In this document: one piece after another, positions 1 to 9,369 of the stretch
Position numbering within the stretch: the first letter of the stretch is position 1
How the letters are laid out: every line of letters begins with the position of its first letter
DNA from: Vibrio coralliilyticus
GTDB lineage: Bacteria; Pseudomonadota; Gammaproteobacteria; Enterobacterales; Vibrionaceae
Direction: 5' to 3'
Length of the DNA stretch: 64,000 nt
NCBI RefSeq assembly: GCF_024449095.1
Contig: NZ_CP024627.1
Location: forward strand, 1,116,001 to 1,180,000
The notes under the pieces: model-generated
Told to the model about the DNA's origin: nothing
Databases searched by the model: none
What the model saw: only the letters and a program-made list of their open reading frames with translations
Program-made: the position numbers and the translations under genes

Positions 1-1101
1 GAAATACTAGATATGGTAAAGCCTGTTGCGTCAATATTGTTCGATAATGTGTCACCCATTAATATTGAGAAAGAACAAGCCAAGTTTGTGCAGTCGCTTA
101 AGCAGCCACACTTAAGCATTATTTCTATCTATGCTTTTGAAAGTCCTAAAGAAGCGGCCACCCTTTCCAAGTTGCTCAATGAGCATGGTGCTCTTCAACA
201 TCAAGCACACATTCCTAAATACGATCTATTAATGTGCAATAAATCTTATCGTCAGGAAGCATATGACCTATGCGTTAAGGAACTGTTCTATAGCTATGAA
301 ACGATCAAGCCAATTTATGACACCAACAAGGTTATCCTGACATTGCGTCGACTAGCGCAGCACTTGGCGACCAAAGTAGAGCTCCAACAAGTTGAACAAG
401 ATAATCTTAAGATGGAAGAGAGCATTAATAGCAGTATTGAGTCGATAGATGCTTTGCAAACGCAGGTACAGGAGACATCAACTCAGCAAGATAGTGAGTT
501 TGAACAGGTGACTAAGTCGCTTAATGAGCTATTGGCTCGAGTGCCAGCCATTGAGTGGGAAAAAGCATTTACTAATATTGTGCGCTCAATGCCGGAATCT
601 GTACAAAGAACGACACTCAGCCAATTCTCTATTAAAGAATTTCGTGATGATCTAGAAAAATATCGCAATAACAGTGCAGAAATGCTGAATAAGATTTCCA
701 GCTCTCTGGACGCTTCAAAGCCTCAGACTTTATCTAAAGGGCCGTTGATCGTTGTTGCTGATGATCAGCCTGTGATGCTAAAAATCATATCCTCAATTTT
801 AGAGCCAAAGGGCTATAAAGTCGAAAGCGCAAGTAATGGTGTCGAAGCTCTTATGAAAGCAAAAGTCATGAAACCAGAGCTCATACTTCTCGATATAGAT
901 ATGCCGATCATGGATGGTTTAGCAACGTTAGACGCAGTGAAAAAGGTCGAGACTATTAAGCACATACCAATTATCATGCTAACCAGTCACTCTGATAAAG
1001 ACATCATTAAATCCAGTATCAGCCTGGGTGCTGTCGATTATGTTGTGAAACCGACGAAAGCTGATATCCTTCTTGCGAAAATCGCGAATGCGTTAAAATA
1101 G
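1..1101 (+). CDS. Response regulator with C-terminal receiver domain (5' end outside window)
   Basis: The frame is open to the first base of the window, so the N-terminus is probably missing; the first ATG is at 13. Counting from that ATG, the last 120 residues or so (about 245-362) form a clear CheY-like receiver. It has an acidic pair (ADDQP), the phospho-acceptor Asp in LLDIDMP, a Thr in MLTSH and a Lys in VVKPT. A coiled-coil-like stretch lies before it at about 125-180. The first 120 residues resemble no family I can name; they could be a degenerate second receiver or a specialised sensor. No DNA-binding or enzymatic output domain follows the receiver, so it probably acts through protein contacts. 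Family assignment of the receiver is firm; the role is unknown. Confidence 0.8.
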   Translation, partial: EILDMVKPVASILFDNVSPINIEKEQAKFVQSLKQPHLSIISIYAFESPKEAATLSKLLNEHGALQHQAHIPKYDLLMCNKSYRQEAYDLCVKELFYSYETIKPIYDTNKVILTLRRLAQHLATKVELQQVEQDNLKMEESINSSIESIDALQTQVQETSTQQDSEFEQVTKSLNELLARVPAIEWEKAFTNIVRSMPESVQRTTLSQFSIKEFRDDLEKYRNNSAEMLNKISSSLDASKPQTLSKGPLIVVADDQPVMLKIISSILEPKGYKVESASNGVEALMKAKVMKPELILLDIDMPIMDGLATLDAVKKVETIKHIPIIMLTSHSDKDIIKSSISLGAVDYVVKPTKADILLAKIANALK

Positions 1102-1176
1102 GCCACATGAGCTAGTTATTAAACGATAGAAGCCATCAATTTTATGCAAACTCATTTGTGCGTTGACTTAACGTTG

Positions 1177-2388
1177 TCACTCGAATACTAGGTAGTAACT
1201 GTAACCCACCACTAGGGCTGGAATCGCAGAGTAAACAGTCGCAACTAGTGCCGCTTTAGGGGCCAATGCGATAGCAGGAAATAGCGCATCGCCATCATTG
1301 GATATCGCATTCGCTAATTGTGCAGATAAAGGCACCGCGCCTGAAATGTAGAGACTGGTGACTAAGATTTGAGGCCCACATCCTGGTAGCATACCGACAG
1401 CGACCCCGAGCAAAGGCATCCACGCACCCCAACCGGAAAAAGTCTCCGTTAAGTTAATGTGACCAAAGTAGGCTATGAGTTCAAAGGTCATAAAAGCGAG
1501 AACAACCCATGCAGTTACGAAGTTAGTATCTTGCGCCGCTTTCTGCAGGGGATGTGAAGAAACGGTTTTTTTATCTTCCGATACTGTTGACTCATAATCT
1601 TTGATTTCTTTGGTTAAGGACCAAAGTAACATGCTAAGAATGATAAGCCCTGTTCCTAGCCATTCAATACTCGCTGCAGGAAGAGAAAGAAGCGTGTTGA
1701 TATCCACTTGAAACGAGCCTAGTACGGCAACAAATATTGCTGGTACGATTAGCCATTGCCAAAAGGCACCTTGGAGATTGATGGCCTTCTTTTCAAAGTG
1801 GGACTGCTGACTATGATCAGAGCGGCAGCAGAACTTTTCAGCTAATGCTGATGTAACGGTTGGTCTTAAGAAGTCGTCTTGATGGATAGCGTTGACAACC
1901 CATCCAGAGACCGAGCCTACCACAATGCCCAGTGCAACAACGGCCAAACCTATGTCAGGTTTACTGGCTAACAGAAGAAACGCAGCATCCCCCATCGTAG
2001 AGGTTAACACCGCGACAATAGCACCAAACCCGACTCGTCCACTAACGAATTGTGTCGTGACTATGATGGCACCACCGCATCCGGGAAGTGCACCCAGTAA
2101 AGAAGCAAAGAAAACCTGATAGCTACGTGAGCTCTGGTATAAGTTAACCAGCTTGCTCTCTTTGTTCATCCATAGGGACATATAGTGGTAGATGACCAAA
2201 GTAAAAGCAACGTAGGCTGACACTGCCCAAAAGGCATCAGACAACGTTGAAACTGTGACCTCTCGGGTTGCTTCGTTAAGCACTAAAGCCAGCAAAACGA
2301 CGGGTAATAAAAGGCGTTTGTAAGCTGGTTGGAACTGAGAGAAAGACAGCCAATGGGGTAAAGCCGCTAGAAGTCTAATCGAATTCAT
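1177..2388 (-). CDS. Putative manganese/heavy-metal transporter, about 10 membrane segments (ArsP_2-like)
   Basis: This is a polytopic inner-membrane protein of about 403 residues. It has two related halves, each with a Gly-rich transmembrane motif: GALPGCGGAIIVTTQFVSG in the first half and GMLPGCGPQILVTSLYISG in the second. Such an internal duplication is typical of the putative 10-TM metal exporter family (PF11449) that databases label as a putative manganese transporter. The central cytoplasmic loop has a Cys-Cys-Arg-Ser-Asp-His stretch that could bind metal. I place the start at the ATG at 2388, with TGGA just upstream, rather than at a TTG at 2403 that lacks a Shine-Dalgarno. The promoter is overlapped by two Fur-like boxes. 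It is divergent from a Mn-dependent pyrophosphatase, which fits a metal role. Substrate and direction of transport are inferred, not shown. Confidence 0.65.
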   Translation of the reverse strand: MNSIRLLAALPHWLSFSQFQPAYKRLLLPVVLLALVLNEATREVTVSTLSDAFWAVSAYVAFTLVIYHYMSLWMNKESKLVNLYQSSRSYQVFFASLLGALPGCGGAIIVTTQFVSGRVGFGAIVAVLTSTMGDAAFLLLASKPDIGLAVVALGIVVGSVSGWVVNAIHQDDFLRPTVTSALAEKFCCRSDHSQQSHFEKKAINLQGAFWQWLIVPAIFVAVLGSFQVDINTLLSLPAASIEWLGTGLIILSMLLWSLTKEIKDYESTVSEDKKTVSSHPLQKAAQDTNFVTAWVVLAFMTFELIAYFGHINLTETFSGWGAWMPLLGVAVGMLPGCGPQILVTSLYISGAVPLSAQLANAISNDGDALFPAIALAPKAALVATVYSAIPALVVGYSYYLVFE

Positions 2389-2404
2389 AATTCCAAAATA
2401 CAAA

Positions 2405-2445
2405 TGAGAATAATTATCAATATATTTTAATGAGAATTATTTGCA
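2405..2445 (-). promoter_or_regulatory. Tandem Fur-box-like sites over the metal transporter promoter
   Basis: Two 7-1-7 sites lie immediately upstream of the ATG at 2388. The first is TGAGAAT-A-ATTATCA at 2405-2419 (13 of 14 to TGATAAT-N-ATTATCA). The second is TGAGAAT-T-ATTTGCA at 2431-2445 (11 of 14). On the minus strand a plausible promoter runs through them: -35 TTGCAA (2446-2441), 16-nt spacer, -10 TATATT (2424-2419). Both sites would block polymerase. Fur is inferred from the consensus; a related metalloregulator of the same family is possible. Confidence 0.65.
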
Positions 2446-2571
2446 ACTAAAAGTTGTGATTTACACTTTTCTTTTTGCTAACTCATGACAAATTTCAAAA
2501 TTCAGGTAAAGTAACGGCCTTTGTGAGTAATTGCCCAATATGGGCCTATGTAAGTCGTAATAGGAAAAAAG

Positions 2572-3477
2572 ATGATTCTAGTTGTAGGTCACAAGAACCC
2601 TGATAGTGATAGCATCTGTAGTGCATTGGTAGCAACTGAGCTGCTAAAAGCTCGTGGCGTTGAAGCAATGCCAATTCGCCAAGGCGAAATCAATCGTGAA
2701 ACACAGCACATTCTTGAAGTCGCGGGCGCAGAAGTACCTGAACTTCGTACTTCTGTTGCGGGTGAAAAAATTTGGTTGGTTGACTACTCAGATCTAGCGC
2801 AAGCACCGGATGACGTGGCTGAAGCTGAAATTTTAGGTATTGTTGACCATCACCGTCTTGGTGATGTCATGACCGTAAACCCTATGGAAGCATGGATCTG
2901 GCCTGTTGGTTGTACCAACACTGTTCTATTCAACATGTTCAAAATTGAAGGTCATGAAATCTCACCGCAAATCGCTAAGCTAATGATGTCGGCTATCCTG
3001 TCTGACACCGTCGGCTTTGCTTCTCCAACTTGCACACAGAAAGATAAAGATGCCGTTGAAGAGCTAGCGAAAATTGCAGACGTATGTGATGTTGACGCTT
3101 TCATCAAGGATCTTCTTATCGCAAAAACAAACATCGAAGGTCTTTCTGCGGCTGAGCTTGTAGAAAAAGATCTGAAAGGCTATCCATTTAACGGCCGTGA
3201 TGTTGTTGTCGGTCAGGTTGAACTGGCGACTCTAGAGCAAGTAGACGGCATGATTGAAGCGCTGGAGTCAGATCTAGAACGCCGCTGTGCCGAAGAAAAC
3301 CTAGCCTTTGCTGCAGTAATGCTAACTGACATCACTACAGCTCAAACTCGCCTACTATACAAAGGTGAGTGGGCAGAGAAACTGACTCAGCACGAGCAAG
3401 ACGGCATGCTGATGATGGAAAATACGCTAAGTCGTAAGAAGCAAGGTTGGCCTTGGCTTCAGGCTGAGTTAGCATAA
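2572..3477 (+). CDS. ppaC: Manganese-dependent inorganic pyrophosphatase (family II)
   Basis: The protein hydrolyses pyrophosphate to phosphate in the cytosol, pulling biosynthetic reactions forward. At 301 residues it is close to the usual family II length of about 305-310. The DHH-type metal site is complete: HKNPDSD at residues 7-13, Asp in VDYSD, the DHH triplet in GIVDHHRLGD, and Asp in AILSDTVGF. The C-terminal substrate-binding motif SRKKQ is present near residue 290. The ATG at 2572 follows AGGAAAAA at good spacing. It is unrelated to the Mg-dependent E. coli Ppa. A hairpin terminator lies 23 bases after the stop. It is transcribed divergently from a putative manganese transporter, a suggestive pairing because this enzyme prefers Mn. 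Confidence 0.95.
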   Translation: MILVVGHKNPDSDSICSALVATELLKARGVEAMPIRQGEINRETQHILEVAGAEVPELRTSVAGEKIWLVDYSDLAQAPDDVAEAEILGIVDHHRLGDVMTVNPMEAWIWPVGCTNTVLFNMFKIEGHEISPQIAKLMMSAILSDTVGFASPTCTQKDKDAVEELAKIADVCDVDAFIKDLLIAKTNIEGLSAAELVEKDLKGYPFNGRDVVVGQVELATLEQVDGMIEALESDLERRCAEENLAFAAVMLTDITTAQTRLLYKGEWAEKLTQHEQDGMLMMENTLSRKKQGWPWLQAELA

Positions 3478-3499
3478 CACCGTTCAATGATTAAATGTA

Positions 3500-3524
3500 A
3501 CGCCCACGGTCATCGTGGGCGTTT
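3500..3524 (+). terminator. Intrinsic terminator after ppaC
   Basis: The inverted repeat CGCCCACG-gtcat-CGTGGGCG is followed by TTTTGCTTT. It lies between ppaC and the DUF2750 gene, whose Shine-Dalgarno (AAGGAGTAAGG) begins right after it. Confidence 0.8.
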
Positions 3525-3543
3525 TGCTTTAAGGAGTAAGGAA

Positions 3544-3933
3544 ATGTCAGAGCCACTTTCACAACAACAGATAGACTCTGTGCTAAAAATGCGTGAAGAC
3601 GAGCGATTCAGTTACACGGTGAAAGAAATCGCCAAAAACAGACAAGTCTGGATTTTGACTGATGAGCATGGCTGCGTGATGCTTAATACAGAAGATGAAG
3701 ATTGTATACCGGTTTGGCCCCATGAAGAATTTGCCAATCAATGGGCTACAGGTGATTGGGAGCACTGCAAAGCAGAGGCTATATCGACCGCAAAATGGTT
3801 TAGTCGTTGGACCTACGGACTTGAAGACGATGAGTTATCTATTGTCGTGTTTCCCAATCAAAGCGAAGAAGGGCTAGTTCTGTACCCTGATGAGTTCGAA
3901 TTTGAACTGAAAAAGCACCAAAAGAAATGCTAA
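3544..3933 (+). CDS. DUF2750 domain protein
   Basis: This is a 129-residue acidic, soluble protein starting MSEPLSQQQID. I chose the ATG at 3544 because AAGGAGTAAGGA lies just before it; an upstream in-frame ATG at 3487 would run through the ppaC terminator. The body (about residues 30-120) has the DUF2750 pattern: WILTDEHG, then VWPHEEFA, then an acidic-rich C-terminal half with KWFSRWTYGLEDD and LYPDEFE. Members of this family are widespread in Gammaproteobacteria and their role is not known. No signal peptide or membrane segment is visible. It has no obvious functional partner; it is convergent with the sap operon. Confidence 0.8.
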   Translation: MSEPLSQQQIDSVLKMREDERFSYTVKEIAKNRQVWILTDEHGCVMLNTEDEDCIPVWPHEEFANQWATGDWEHCKAEAISTAKWFSRWTYGLEDDELSIVVFPNQSEEGLVLYPDEFEFELKKHQKKC

Positions 3934-4025
3934 ACCTGAGGGCATCTTTTCCCAAGAGATGTCACTACCGTATTGGCTAAGTCAAACAGTGTATGATCCC
4001 ATTGCAGCCTTGGCAGATGGGATTA

Positions 4026-4811
4026 TTATTTGAAACAGGTTGCTTTGTTGAAGTGACTTTCCACCATGCGTTGAGTAATGATGTTGTCTGGGCAGGTTAA
4101 CACTTGCTGTGTTTCACCTGCTTCCACTACCTCTCCATCATGCATAACCATCACCTTGTCAGTAATGTGTTTGACAACCCCTAAGTGTTGGGAAACATAG
4201 ATAAACGATACGCCCATCTCTTCCTGCAATTCTAAGAATAAATTAATAATCTGAGAACGCATGGCCATGTCTAAACCATTTAGTGCTTCATCAGCGATAA
4301 TAATCGAAGGTTGTAGAATCAACGCACGAGCCAAGCATATGCGCTGCTTTTGGCCTGCAGCTAGCATCTGAGGGTAAAAATAAGCGTGCTCTGGAAGCAG
4401 TCCGACCCTAAGCAAAACATCTTTAACGCGCTTCATACGTGCTTCAGGTGTCATACTGGTATTTCGTTTCAAAGGACTTTCAAGAATGCGGCCAATCTGA
4501 ATACGTGGATTGAGTGACGTATTCGGGTCTTGAAATATCATCCTGATCAATTTGCAACGAGTCGAGTAATCTTTGTGTTCCAAAAGTTCGCCATTGACCC
4601 GTATTTCACCACTGGTTGGCTCGATCATTCCCGCAAGCATGCGAGCTAATGTCGACTTTCCTGAACCGTTTTGACCAATAAAACCAATGGTTTGCCCAGC
4701 TTCTAATGTAAAGCTGACAGGTTTAACGGCATGGTGGATTTTTTTGCGAAACAAGCCTGAGCGAGTGACAAACTCTTTACTTAGGCCATTAACTTCTAGT
4801 AGCGCACTCAT
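4026..4811 (-). CDS. sapF: Peptide ABC transporter ATP-binding protein SapF
   Basis: SapF is the second ATPase of the Sap importer, which in enteric bacteria and Haemophilus confers resistance to antimicrobial peptides and is also linked to potassium and putrescine handling. The 261 residues carry a Walker A (GQNGSGKST near 46-54), a Q-loop (FQDPN) and a variant signature AAGQKQR, like the degenerate one of enterobacterial SapF, in place of LSGGQ. Walker B is [12 protein letters not shown] and the switch His is in VSQHLGV. It overlaps sapD by four bases and is the last gene of sapABCDF. About 90 bases of non-coding DNA separate it from the convergent DUF2750 gene. Confidence 0.92.
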   Translation of the reverse strand: MSALLEVNGLSKEFVTRSGLFRKKIHHAVKPVSFTLEAGQTIGFIGQNGSGKSTLARMLAGMIEPTSGEIRVNGELLEHKDYSTRCKLIRMIFQDPNTSLNPRIQIGRILESPLKRNTSMTPEARMKRVKDVLLRVGLLPEHAYFYPQMLAAGQKQRICLARALILQPSIIIADEALNGLDMAMRSQIINLFLELQEEMGVSFIYVSQHLGVVKHITDKVMVMHDGEVVEAGETQQVLTCPDNIITQRMVESHFNKATCFK

Positions 4812-5806
4812 GCTTTCTTCTTCTCCATATTCAGAGGGAAGTGGCAGGCAAATTTGTGATTTTTGACTCGTCTAGTGATTGGCATTTCTACGCACTGCCT
4901 TTGAGCATAAGGACAACGGGGGCCAAGCCGGCAACCAATGGGCAGATGCTGCAGTGGCGGAATACTACCTGGGAGAGACTGGAGTTTCTCTTTATGAGGA
5001 ATCCATTCACCGAAATCGGGCATAGCTTTAAGTAAAGCAACGGTATAAGGGTGCTTTGGCTTGGCAAGAATCTTTTTAGTGTCCGCTGACTCAACAGACT
5101 GGCCACAGTACATGACGGTAATCCGCGTTGCCCACTGGGTAATGGTTGTCAAGTCATGGCCGATGAGCATGATCGACGTGTTGTTGATCTGATTCATACG
5201 ACTAAGAAGTCGTAGGATTTGGGATTGAGTGATTGGGTCGAGATCGTTGGTCGGTTCATCGGCAATCAGAAGCTTAGGCTTAGCGGCGATGGCCATCGCA
5301 ATCATGATCTTTTGACATTCGCCATCCGTCAGCTCATACGGATAGCTTGACATGATTTGTTCGTGGTTTCTGATCCCTACTTTATGAAGTAGAGCAACCG
5401 CTTGTTTCTTACGCCATTTAAAGCGCTCCCACCACTTTCCGCTAAAAGAATGAGCGGGGATGGACTCTATCAATTGGCGTCCGACTTCTTCCGAAGGATC
5501 CAGACACGTTGAAGGCTCTTGAAAGATCATCGCAATATCACGTGCGATGACTCTGCGACGCTCTTTAGGGGTTAACTGCAGCAAATCCACATTGCCAAGG
5601 CGCATTCGGTCGGCTGTTATCTTCCAGTTTTCCTTACAGACTCCAACGATGGCTTTGGCTACCAAACTCTTACCTGAGCCAGATTCTCCCACCAATCCAC
5701 GAATTTCTCCTTCGTTCATGGTTAGACTCATGCGATCCACTGCCTTCATCAGGCCTTGCGGAGTTTCAATCTCAATCGTTAGGTGGCGAATATCTAGTAA
5801 CGGCAT
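4808..5806 (-). CDS. sapD: Peptide ABC transporter ATP-binding protein SapD
   Basis: SapD is the first ATPase of the Sap system, 332 residues. Walker A is GESGSGKSL at about 40-48, the Q-loop is FQEPST, and Walker B is [10 protein letters not shown]. The signature is the SapD-type LTDGECQK rather than LSGGQ. The C-terminal oligopeptide-transporter extension (about 255-325) has [14 protein letters not shown], a cysteine motif shared with OppD/DppD ATPases. Its stop overlaps the sapF start, and its ATG shares one base with the sapC stop, so the operon is translationally coupled. Nothing looks broken. Confidence 0.93.
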   Translation of the reverse strand: MPLLDIRHLTIEIETPQGLMKAVDRMSLTMNEGEIRGLVGESGSGKSLVAKAIVGVCKENWKITADRMRLGNVDLLQLTPKERRRVIARDIAMIFQEPSTCLDPSEEVGRQLIESIPAHSFSGKWWERFKWRKKQAVALLHKVGIRNHEQIMSSYPYELTDGECQKIMIAMAIAAKPKLLIADEPTNDLDPITQSQILRLLSRMNQINNTSIMLIGHDLTTITQWATRITVMYCGQSVESADTKKILAKPKHPYTVALLKAMPDFGEWIPHKEKLQSLPGSIPPLQHLPIGCRLGPRCPYAQRQCVEMPITRRVKNHKFACHFPLNMEKKKA

Positions 5807-6693
5807 TATTCGATCCCCGCGTTAAGTGCCTGACGAACGCCTTCACCCACCAAATTAATGACAATCACGATGAACATGATGGCAAGGCCAGGAAGCGTCA
5901 CTGTCCAAGGTGCTAAATAGATTAATTCAACAGAGTCACCAAGAATCGCACCCCACTCAGTGCTTGGGGTTTGTGCGCCTAAACCAAGGAAGCCCAGTGC
6001 AGTAATATCCAAAATCGCGATTGACAGAGCGAGGGTTACCTCAGAAGCAATCACAACCAAAATATTGGGAAGAATGGAGTTCCAGAGCAGATAAAAGTCG
6101 TTCGCACCATCAAGGCGAGCAGCCATAATGTAGTCTTTTTCAACTTCAGTATGCACAGCGATATAGACTGAGCGGACGAATCTTGGGATCAAAGCGAGGC
6201 ATATCGCAAGTAGAATATTAAACTCGCCAAACCCCAAGAAAGCGACAAAAATAATCGCGAGGAGAAGCGATGGAATCGACATGACGGTGTCAAGTAAATG
6301 GTTGAGTGTACTTGATAACAATCCTTTGGTCATGCCAGCTAAAATACCAATCAAACAACCCACAATTGTTGCAATGAGTGTGATGATAACAGCAGCGCCG
6401 AACGTTAACTGTGATCCCTCAATAAGCCGAGATAGGATATCTCGACCTAGGTCATCAGTACCGAGAAAATATTCGACTGTGCCTGCTGGGTTCCAAGAGG
6501 GAGGGACCAGCAGTTCCCCCGTCTGGGCTTGAGGGTCATGAGGAGTTAGCCAAGGAGAAGCTAAAGTGACGACAACAATAAAAACAAGGCACCATAAACC
6601 GAACATGGCTAAGCCGTTTGCACGATAGCTGCGCCAGAAACGCTCGAATTGCGTCGGGATTTGTTCTTCTTGATAGATGTTATCGGTTAGCAT
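5806..6693 (-). CDS. sapC: Peptide ABC transporter permease SapC
   Basis: SapC is one of two inner-membrane permeases of the Sap importer, 295 residues. It has a short cytoplasmic N-terminus, a first membrane segment at about 31-51, a periplasmic stretch ending in [15 protein letters not shown] (typical of DppC/OppC permeases), and five further segments. The EAA-type loop contacting the ATPases is [21 protein letters not shown]. It overlaps the sapB stop by 14 bases. Assignment rests on order in the operon and family resemblance. Confidence 0.92.
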   Translation of the reverse strand: MLTDNIYQEEQIPTQFERFWRSYRANGLAMFGLWCLVFIVVVTLASPWLTPHDPQAQTGELLVPPSWNPAGTVEYFLGTDDLGRDILSRLIEGSQLTFGAAVIITLIATIVGCLIGILAGMTKGLLSSTLNHLLDTVMSIPSLLLAIIFVAFLGFGEFNILLAICLALIPRFVRSVYIAVHTEVEKDYIMAARLDGANDFYLLWNSILPNILVVIASEVTLALSIAILDITALGFLGLGAQTPSTEWGAILGDSVELIYLAPWTVTLPGLAIMFIVIVINLVGEGVRQALNAGIE

Positions 6694-7642
6694 ACCACTC
6701 TTTCCTTACTAACGGATTGACCATAGCGCCAACCAAATCTGAAAGAATATTCGCCGTCAACACTAAGGTGGCGACAACAATAACACCAGCCTGAATAGAA
6801 ACATAATCCTGATTGGAAAGTGCGTCGAGTAACCAGCGACCAATACCCGGCCAGTTAAAGATCGATTCTGTAATGATAGCTAGAGTCAACATACTAGATA
6901 GCTGAACGCCTATCTTAGGGATAATCGGCGGTATCGCATTTCTCAGCACGTGTTGAGTGACGATTTTGTGCGTCGATAGACCTTTGATGCGAGCGGCTCG
7001 AATATAGTTTTGGCCCATGACTTCGGCAACCGAAGTACGCATTAAGCCAATGACTTGAGTGGTTGGAGCAAGTGCTAACACTAAACAAGGTAGTATCAAG
7101 TGCTCTAAAACACTTTGTAGTGCATGAGCGCGATACTCGCCACGCGCAAAGAATGCATCCACGATGGCAAAACCCGTGACATGATCAATTTCATAGAGTA
7201 GGTCATAACGGCCAGCGACTGGGAATAGCTCGAAATGCAGTGAGAATGCCATGATCATGAGGAGTGCGACCCAAAAAATCGGTGCGGAGTAACCGGACAT
7301 TGAGGTAAAGGAAATGGCTGTGTCAATCCACTTGCCTTGCTTCATACCGGCGAGCGTGCCAACTGGGATCCCGATCAGGAGAGAAAGGGCAAAAGCAATC
7401 AAACATAATTCCAACGTTGCAGGGAAAACAACAGCGAGTTCATCTGCGATTGGAACACCGCTTTTTGTCATCCCAAAGTTGAGGTGCATCAGCTCGCCAA
7501 TATAAGTCATCCAACCCGGCCAGAAATCTTGAACGGTCCAAGGAGAATTTGGGTCAAGCCTAAGCAGGCTAAAGCCTACCATGGTTAGGATAAGTAATGT
7601 GATGATGAAAAGGTTGATACGTCGAACAGTATAGAGAAACAT
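6680..7642 (-). CDS. sapB: Peptide ABC transporter permease SapB
   Basis: SapB is the DppB/OppB-type permease of the Sap importer, 320 residues with six predicted membrane segments. The N-terminal segment is at about 9-28. The coupling loop is RAARIKGLSTHKIVTQHVLRN, and the C-terminal part has the IFNWPGIGRWLLDAL motif common to this permease group. Its first base is the last base of the sapA stop codon, and its end overlaps sapC. Length is normal for SapB. Confidence 0.92.
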   Translation of the reverse strand: MFLYTVRRINLFIITLLILTMVGFSLLRLDPNSPWTVQDFWPGWMTYIGELMHLNFGMTKSGVPIADELAVVFPATLELCLIAFALSLLIGIPVGTLAGMKQGKWIDTAISFTSMSGYSAPIFWVALLMIMAFSLHFELFPVAGRYDLLYEIDHVTGFAIVDAFFARGEYRAHALQSVLEHLILPCLVLALAPTTQVIGLMRTSVAEVMGQNYIRAARIKGLSTHKIVTQHVLRNAIPPIIPKIGVQLSSMLTLAIITESIFNWPGIGRWLLDALSNQDYVSIQAGVIVVATLVLTANILSDLVGAMVNPLVRKEWYANR

Positions 7643-9261
7643 TATTTGACCCTCTCTACCGCATCAAAAGGTTGTGCGTTAAATGGACTCACTTTAAACC
7701 CTTGTAATGAAGCATCATAAGCTTGGAACTGCATACCATGGCTAAGTGGAATCACCGGAAATTCTTCGTTGAGAATGTTTTGTGCCTGTTTATACAAGTT
7801 AAGACGGTAACGTGGCTTATCGACTTCCAGTGCAAGGTCGAGTAGGAAATCGAAATCAGCATTACACCAGCTGGAGACATTCAAGCCCACTCGTTTTGAA
7901 TCACACGATAGTAATGGTCGGAGGAAATTATCTGGGTCACCTGTATTGGCAATCCAGCCTGTAAGGTACAGATCGATGTTGGTGTTGCTGGCGACGTCAG
8001 TGCGATCATAGCGATCATCTGTCAGTAGGTTAAGTGTAATGCCGATATCTGCTAAGTTTGCTTGGATAAGCTCAGCCGTTTTACGAGGGCTTGGGTTGTA
8101 AGCACGTGGCTCAAGAGGGACTGACATGGTCAACTCCAGCCCTTTATCGAATCCTGCTTCTTTAATTAATGCAATCGCGTAATTACGGTCGTAACGAATT
8201 TGCACACTGTCTTTGAGATAAGCCCAAGAGCTGGGAGGGAGCACCGAATAGGCCTGACTACCGGTGCCGTAGTAAACGGATTCGAGAATGTTTTGGCGAT
8301 TAATGGCGTAGTTAAGAGCTTTACGAACTCTAGGGTCATTAAGTGCTGGGTGAGTGGTATTGACGGCAATGAATGAAATATTCATCGCGGGTTTAGCCAT
8401 TAGTTTAATATCGCTTTGTTGTTTAATAATGGGGATCTGACTCGATAATGGCGAGTTGAGTACATCACACTCATTACGAAGTAGCTTGGCTAAAGTGCCT
8501 GTACCTCGGTGAGAAATATCAAATACCACTTGAGCCATCTTAGGTTTGCCTTTCCAGTACCCATTGTGACGTTTGAGCCTGACGAGGTCATTGACCTGAT
8601 AATCATCAAGATAAAATGGACCGGTTCCAACAGGGTGGCTGTCGAGCATGGCTTTGTTATCGCTCAGCGTAAGTTGGCTAGCGTACTCTGCAGAGTGGAT
8701 AACTGCATGGCTAGTGGCGATATTGGACAGAAACGTATTGTCTGGTCGGCTTAGGGTGAAACGGACTTGATATGGTGAGATAGCCCGAACATCAACGAGT
8801 AGGTTTTGAAAATCGATCCCGCTAAACCAAGGGTAGAGGCCACTTCCAACATAATGATAAGGATGGGAATTGTCGATGATTCGACGGAAGCTGAACACTA
8901 CATCTTCAGCATTCATGGCTCGGCTGGGCGTAAACCAAGCGGTATTTTGGAATTGAGCGTCTTTGCGCAGGTTAAACGTATATTCTGTGCCGGATTTGTT
9001 AACGGACCAGCTGGTCGCAAGGTTGGCAATAGGTTTGAAATTGTTCGAGTCTAGCGTCAGCAAAGTATCAAATAGCTGAGGGCTAAGAGTTTCAGACGTA
9101 ATGCCGCTATCAACCAATTGAGGGTTAAAGCTGGTTGGACCGCCTTGACCACAGTAGACGAAACCACTTTGGCGAATTTTATTGTGATCAAGCTCTTCAC
9201 CACAGCCTGTAAGCAAGGTGATGCTGAAGATACTTAATGTCAGTTGAATGAATGCTTTCAT
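7642..9261 (-). CDS. sapA: Sap peptide transporter, substrate-binding lipoprotein SapA
   Basis: This is the extracytoplasmic solute-binding component (SBP family 5, like DppA/OppA), 539 residues. The N-terminus is a lipoprotein signal: a hydrophobic segment ending in the lipobox LLTGC, so Cys20 is probably acylated. Family 5 hallmarks follow, including the early LATSWSVNKSGTEYTFNLRK region and DPRVRKALNYAINR in the second lobe. It is the first gene of sapABCDF. The operon promoter probably lies in the 108 bases between it and pspF, which is transcribed in the same direction. In E. coli the two loci are also near one another. Confidence 0.92.
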   Translation of the reverse strand: MKAFIQLTLSIFSITLLTGCGEELDHNKIRQSGFVYCGQGGPTSFNPQLVDSGITSETLSPQLFDTLLTLDSNNFKPIANLATSWSVNKSGTEYTFNLRKDAQFQNTAWFTPSRAMNAEDVVFSFRRIIDNSHPYHYVGSGLYPWFSGIDFQNLLVDVRAISPYQVRFTLSRPDNTFLSNIATSHAVIHSAEYASQLTLSDNKAMLDSHPVGTGPFYLDDYQVNDLVRLKRHNGYWKGKPKMAQVVFDISHRGTGTLAKLLRNECDVLNSPLSSQIPIIKQQSDIKLMAKPAMNISFIAVNTTHPALNDPRVRKALNYAINRQNILESVYYGTGSQAYSVLPPSSWAYLKDSVQIRYDRNYAIALIKEAGFDKGLELTMSVPLEPRAYNPSPRKTAELIQANLADIGITLNLLTDDRYDRTDVASNTNIDLYLTGWIANTGDPDNFLRPLLSCDSKRVGLNVSSWCNADFDFLLDLALEVDKPRYRLNLYKQAQNILNEEFPVIPLSHGMQFQAYDASLQGFKVSPFNAQPFDAVERVK

Positions 9262-9369
9262 AGAAGAACAATTGCCAGAGACAAAGCATAATAGAACTCA
9301 CCATTATGCCTTAATATCTCAGTAATTTACCATTATTAGTTTATGGTTTTTAAAATAACCTATACGCAC

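Noticed and set aside
2389..2403. TTG start for the metal transporter at 2403
   Set aside because: It has no Shine-Dalgarno; the ATG at 2388 is better placed downstream of the promoter and Fur boxes.
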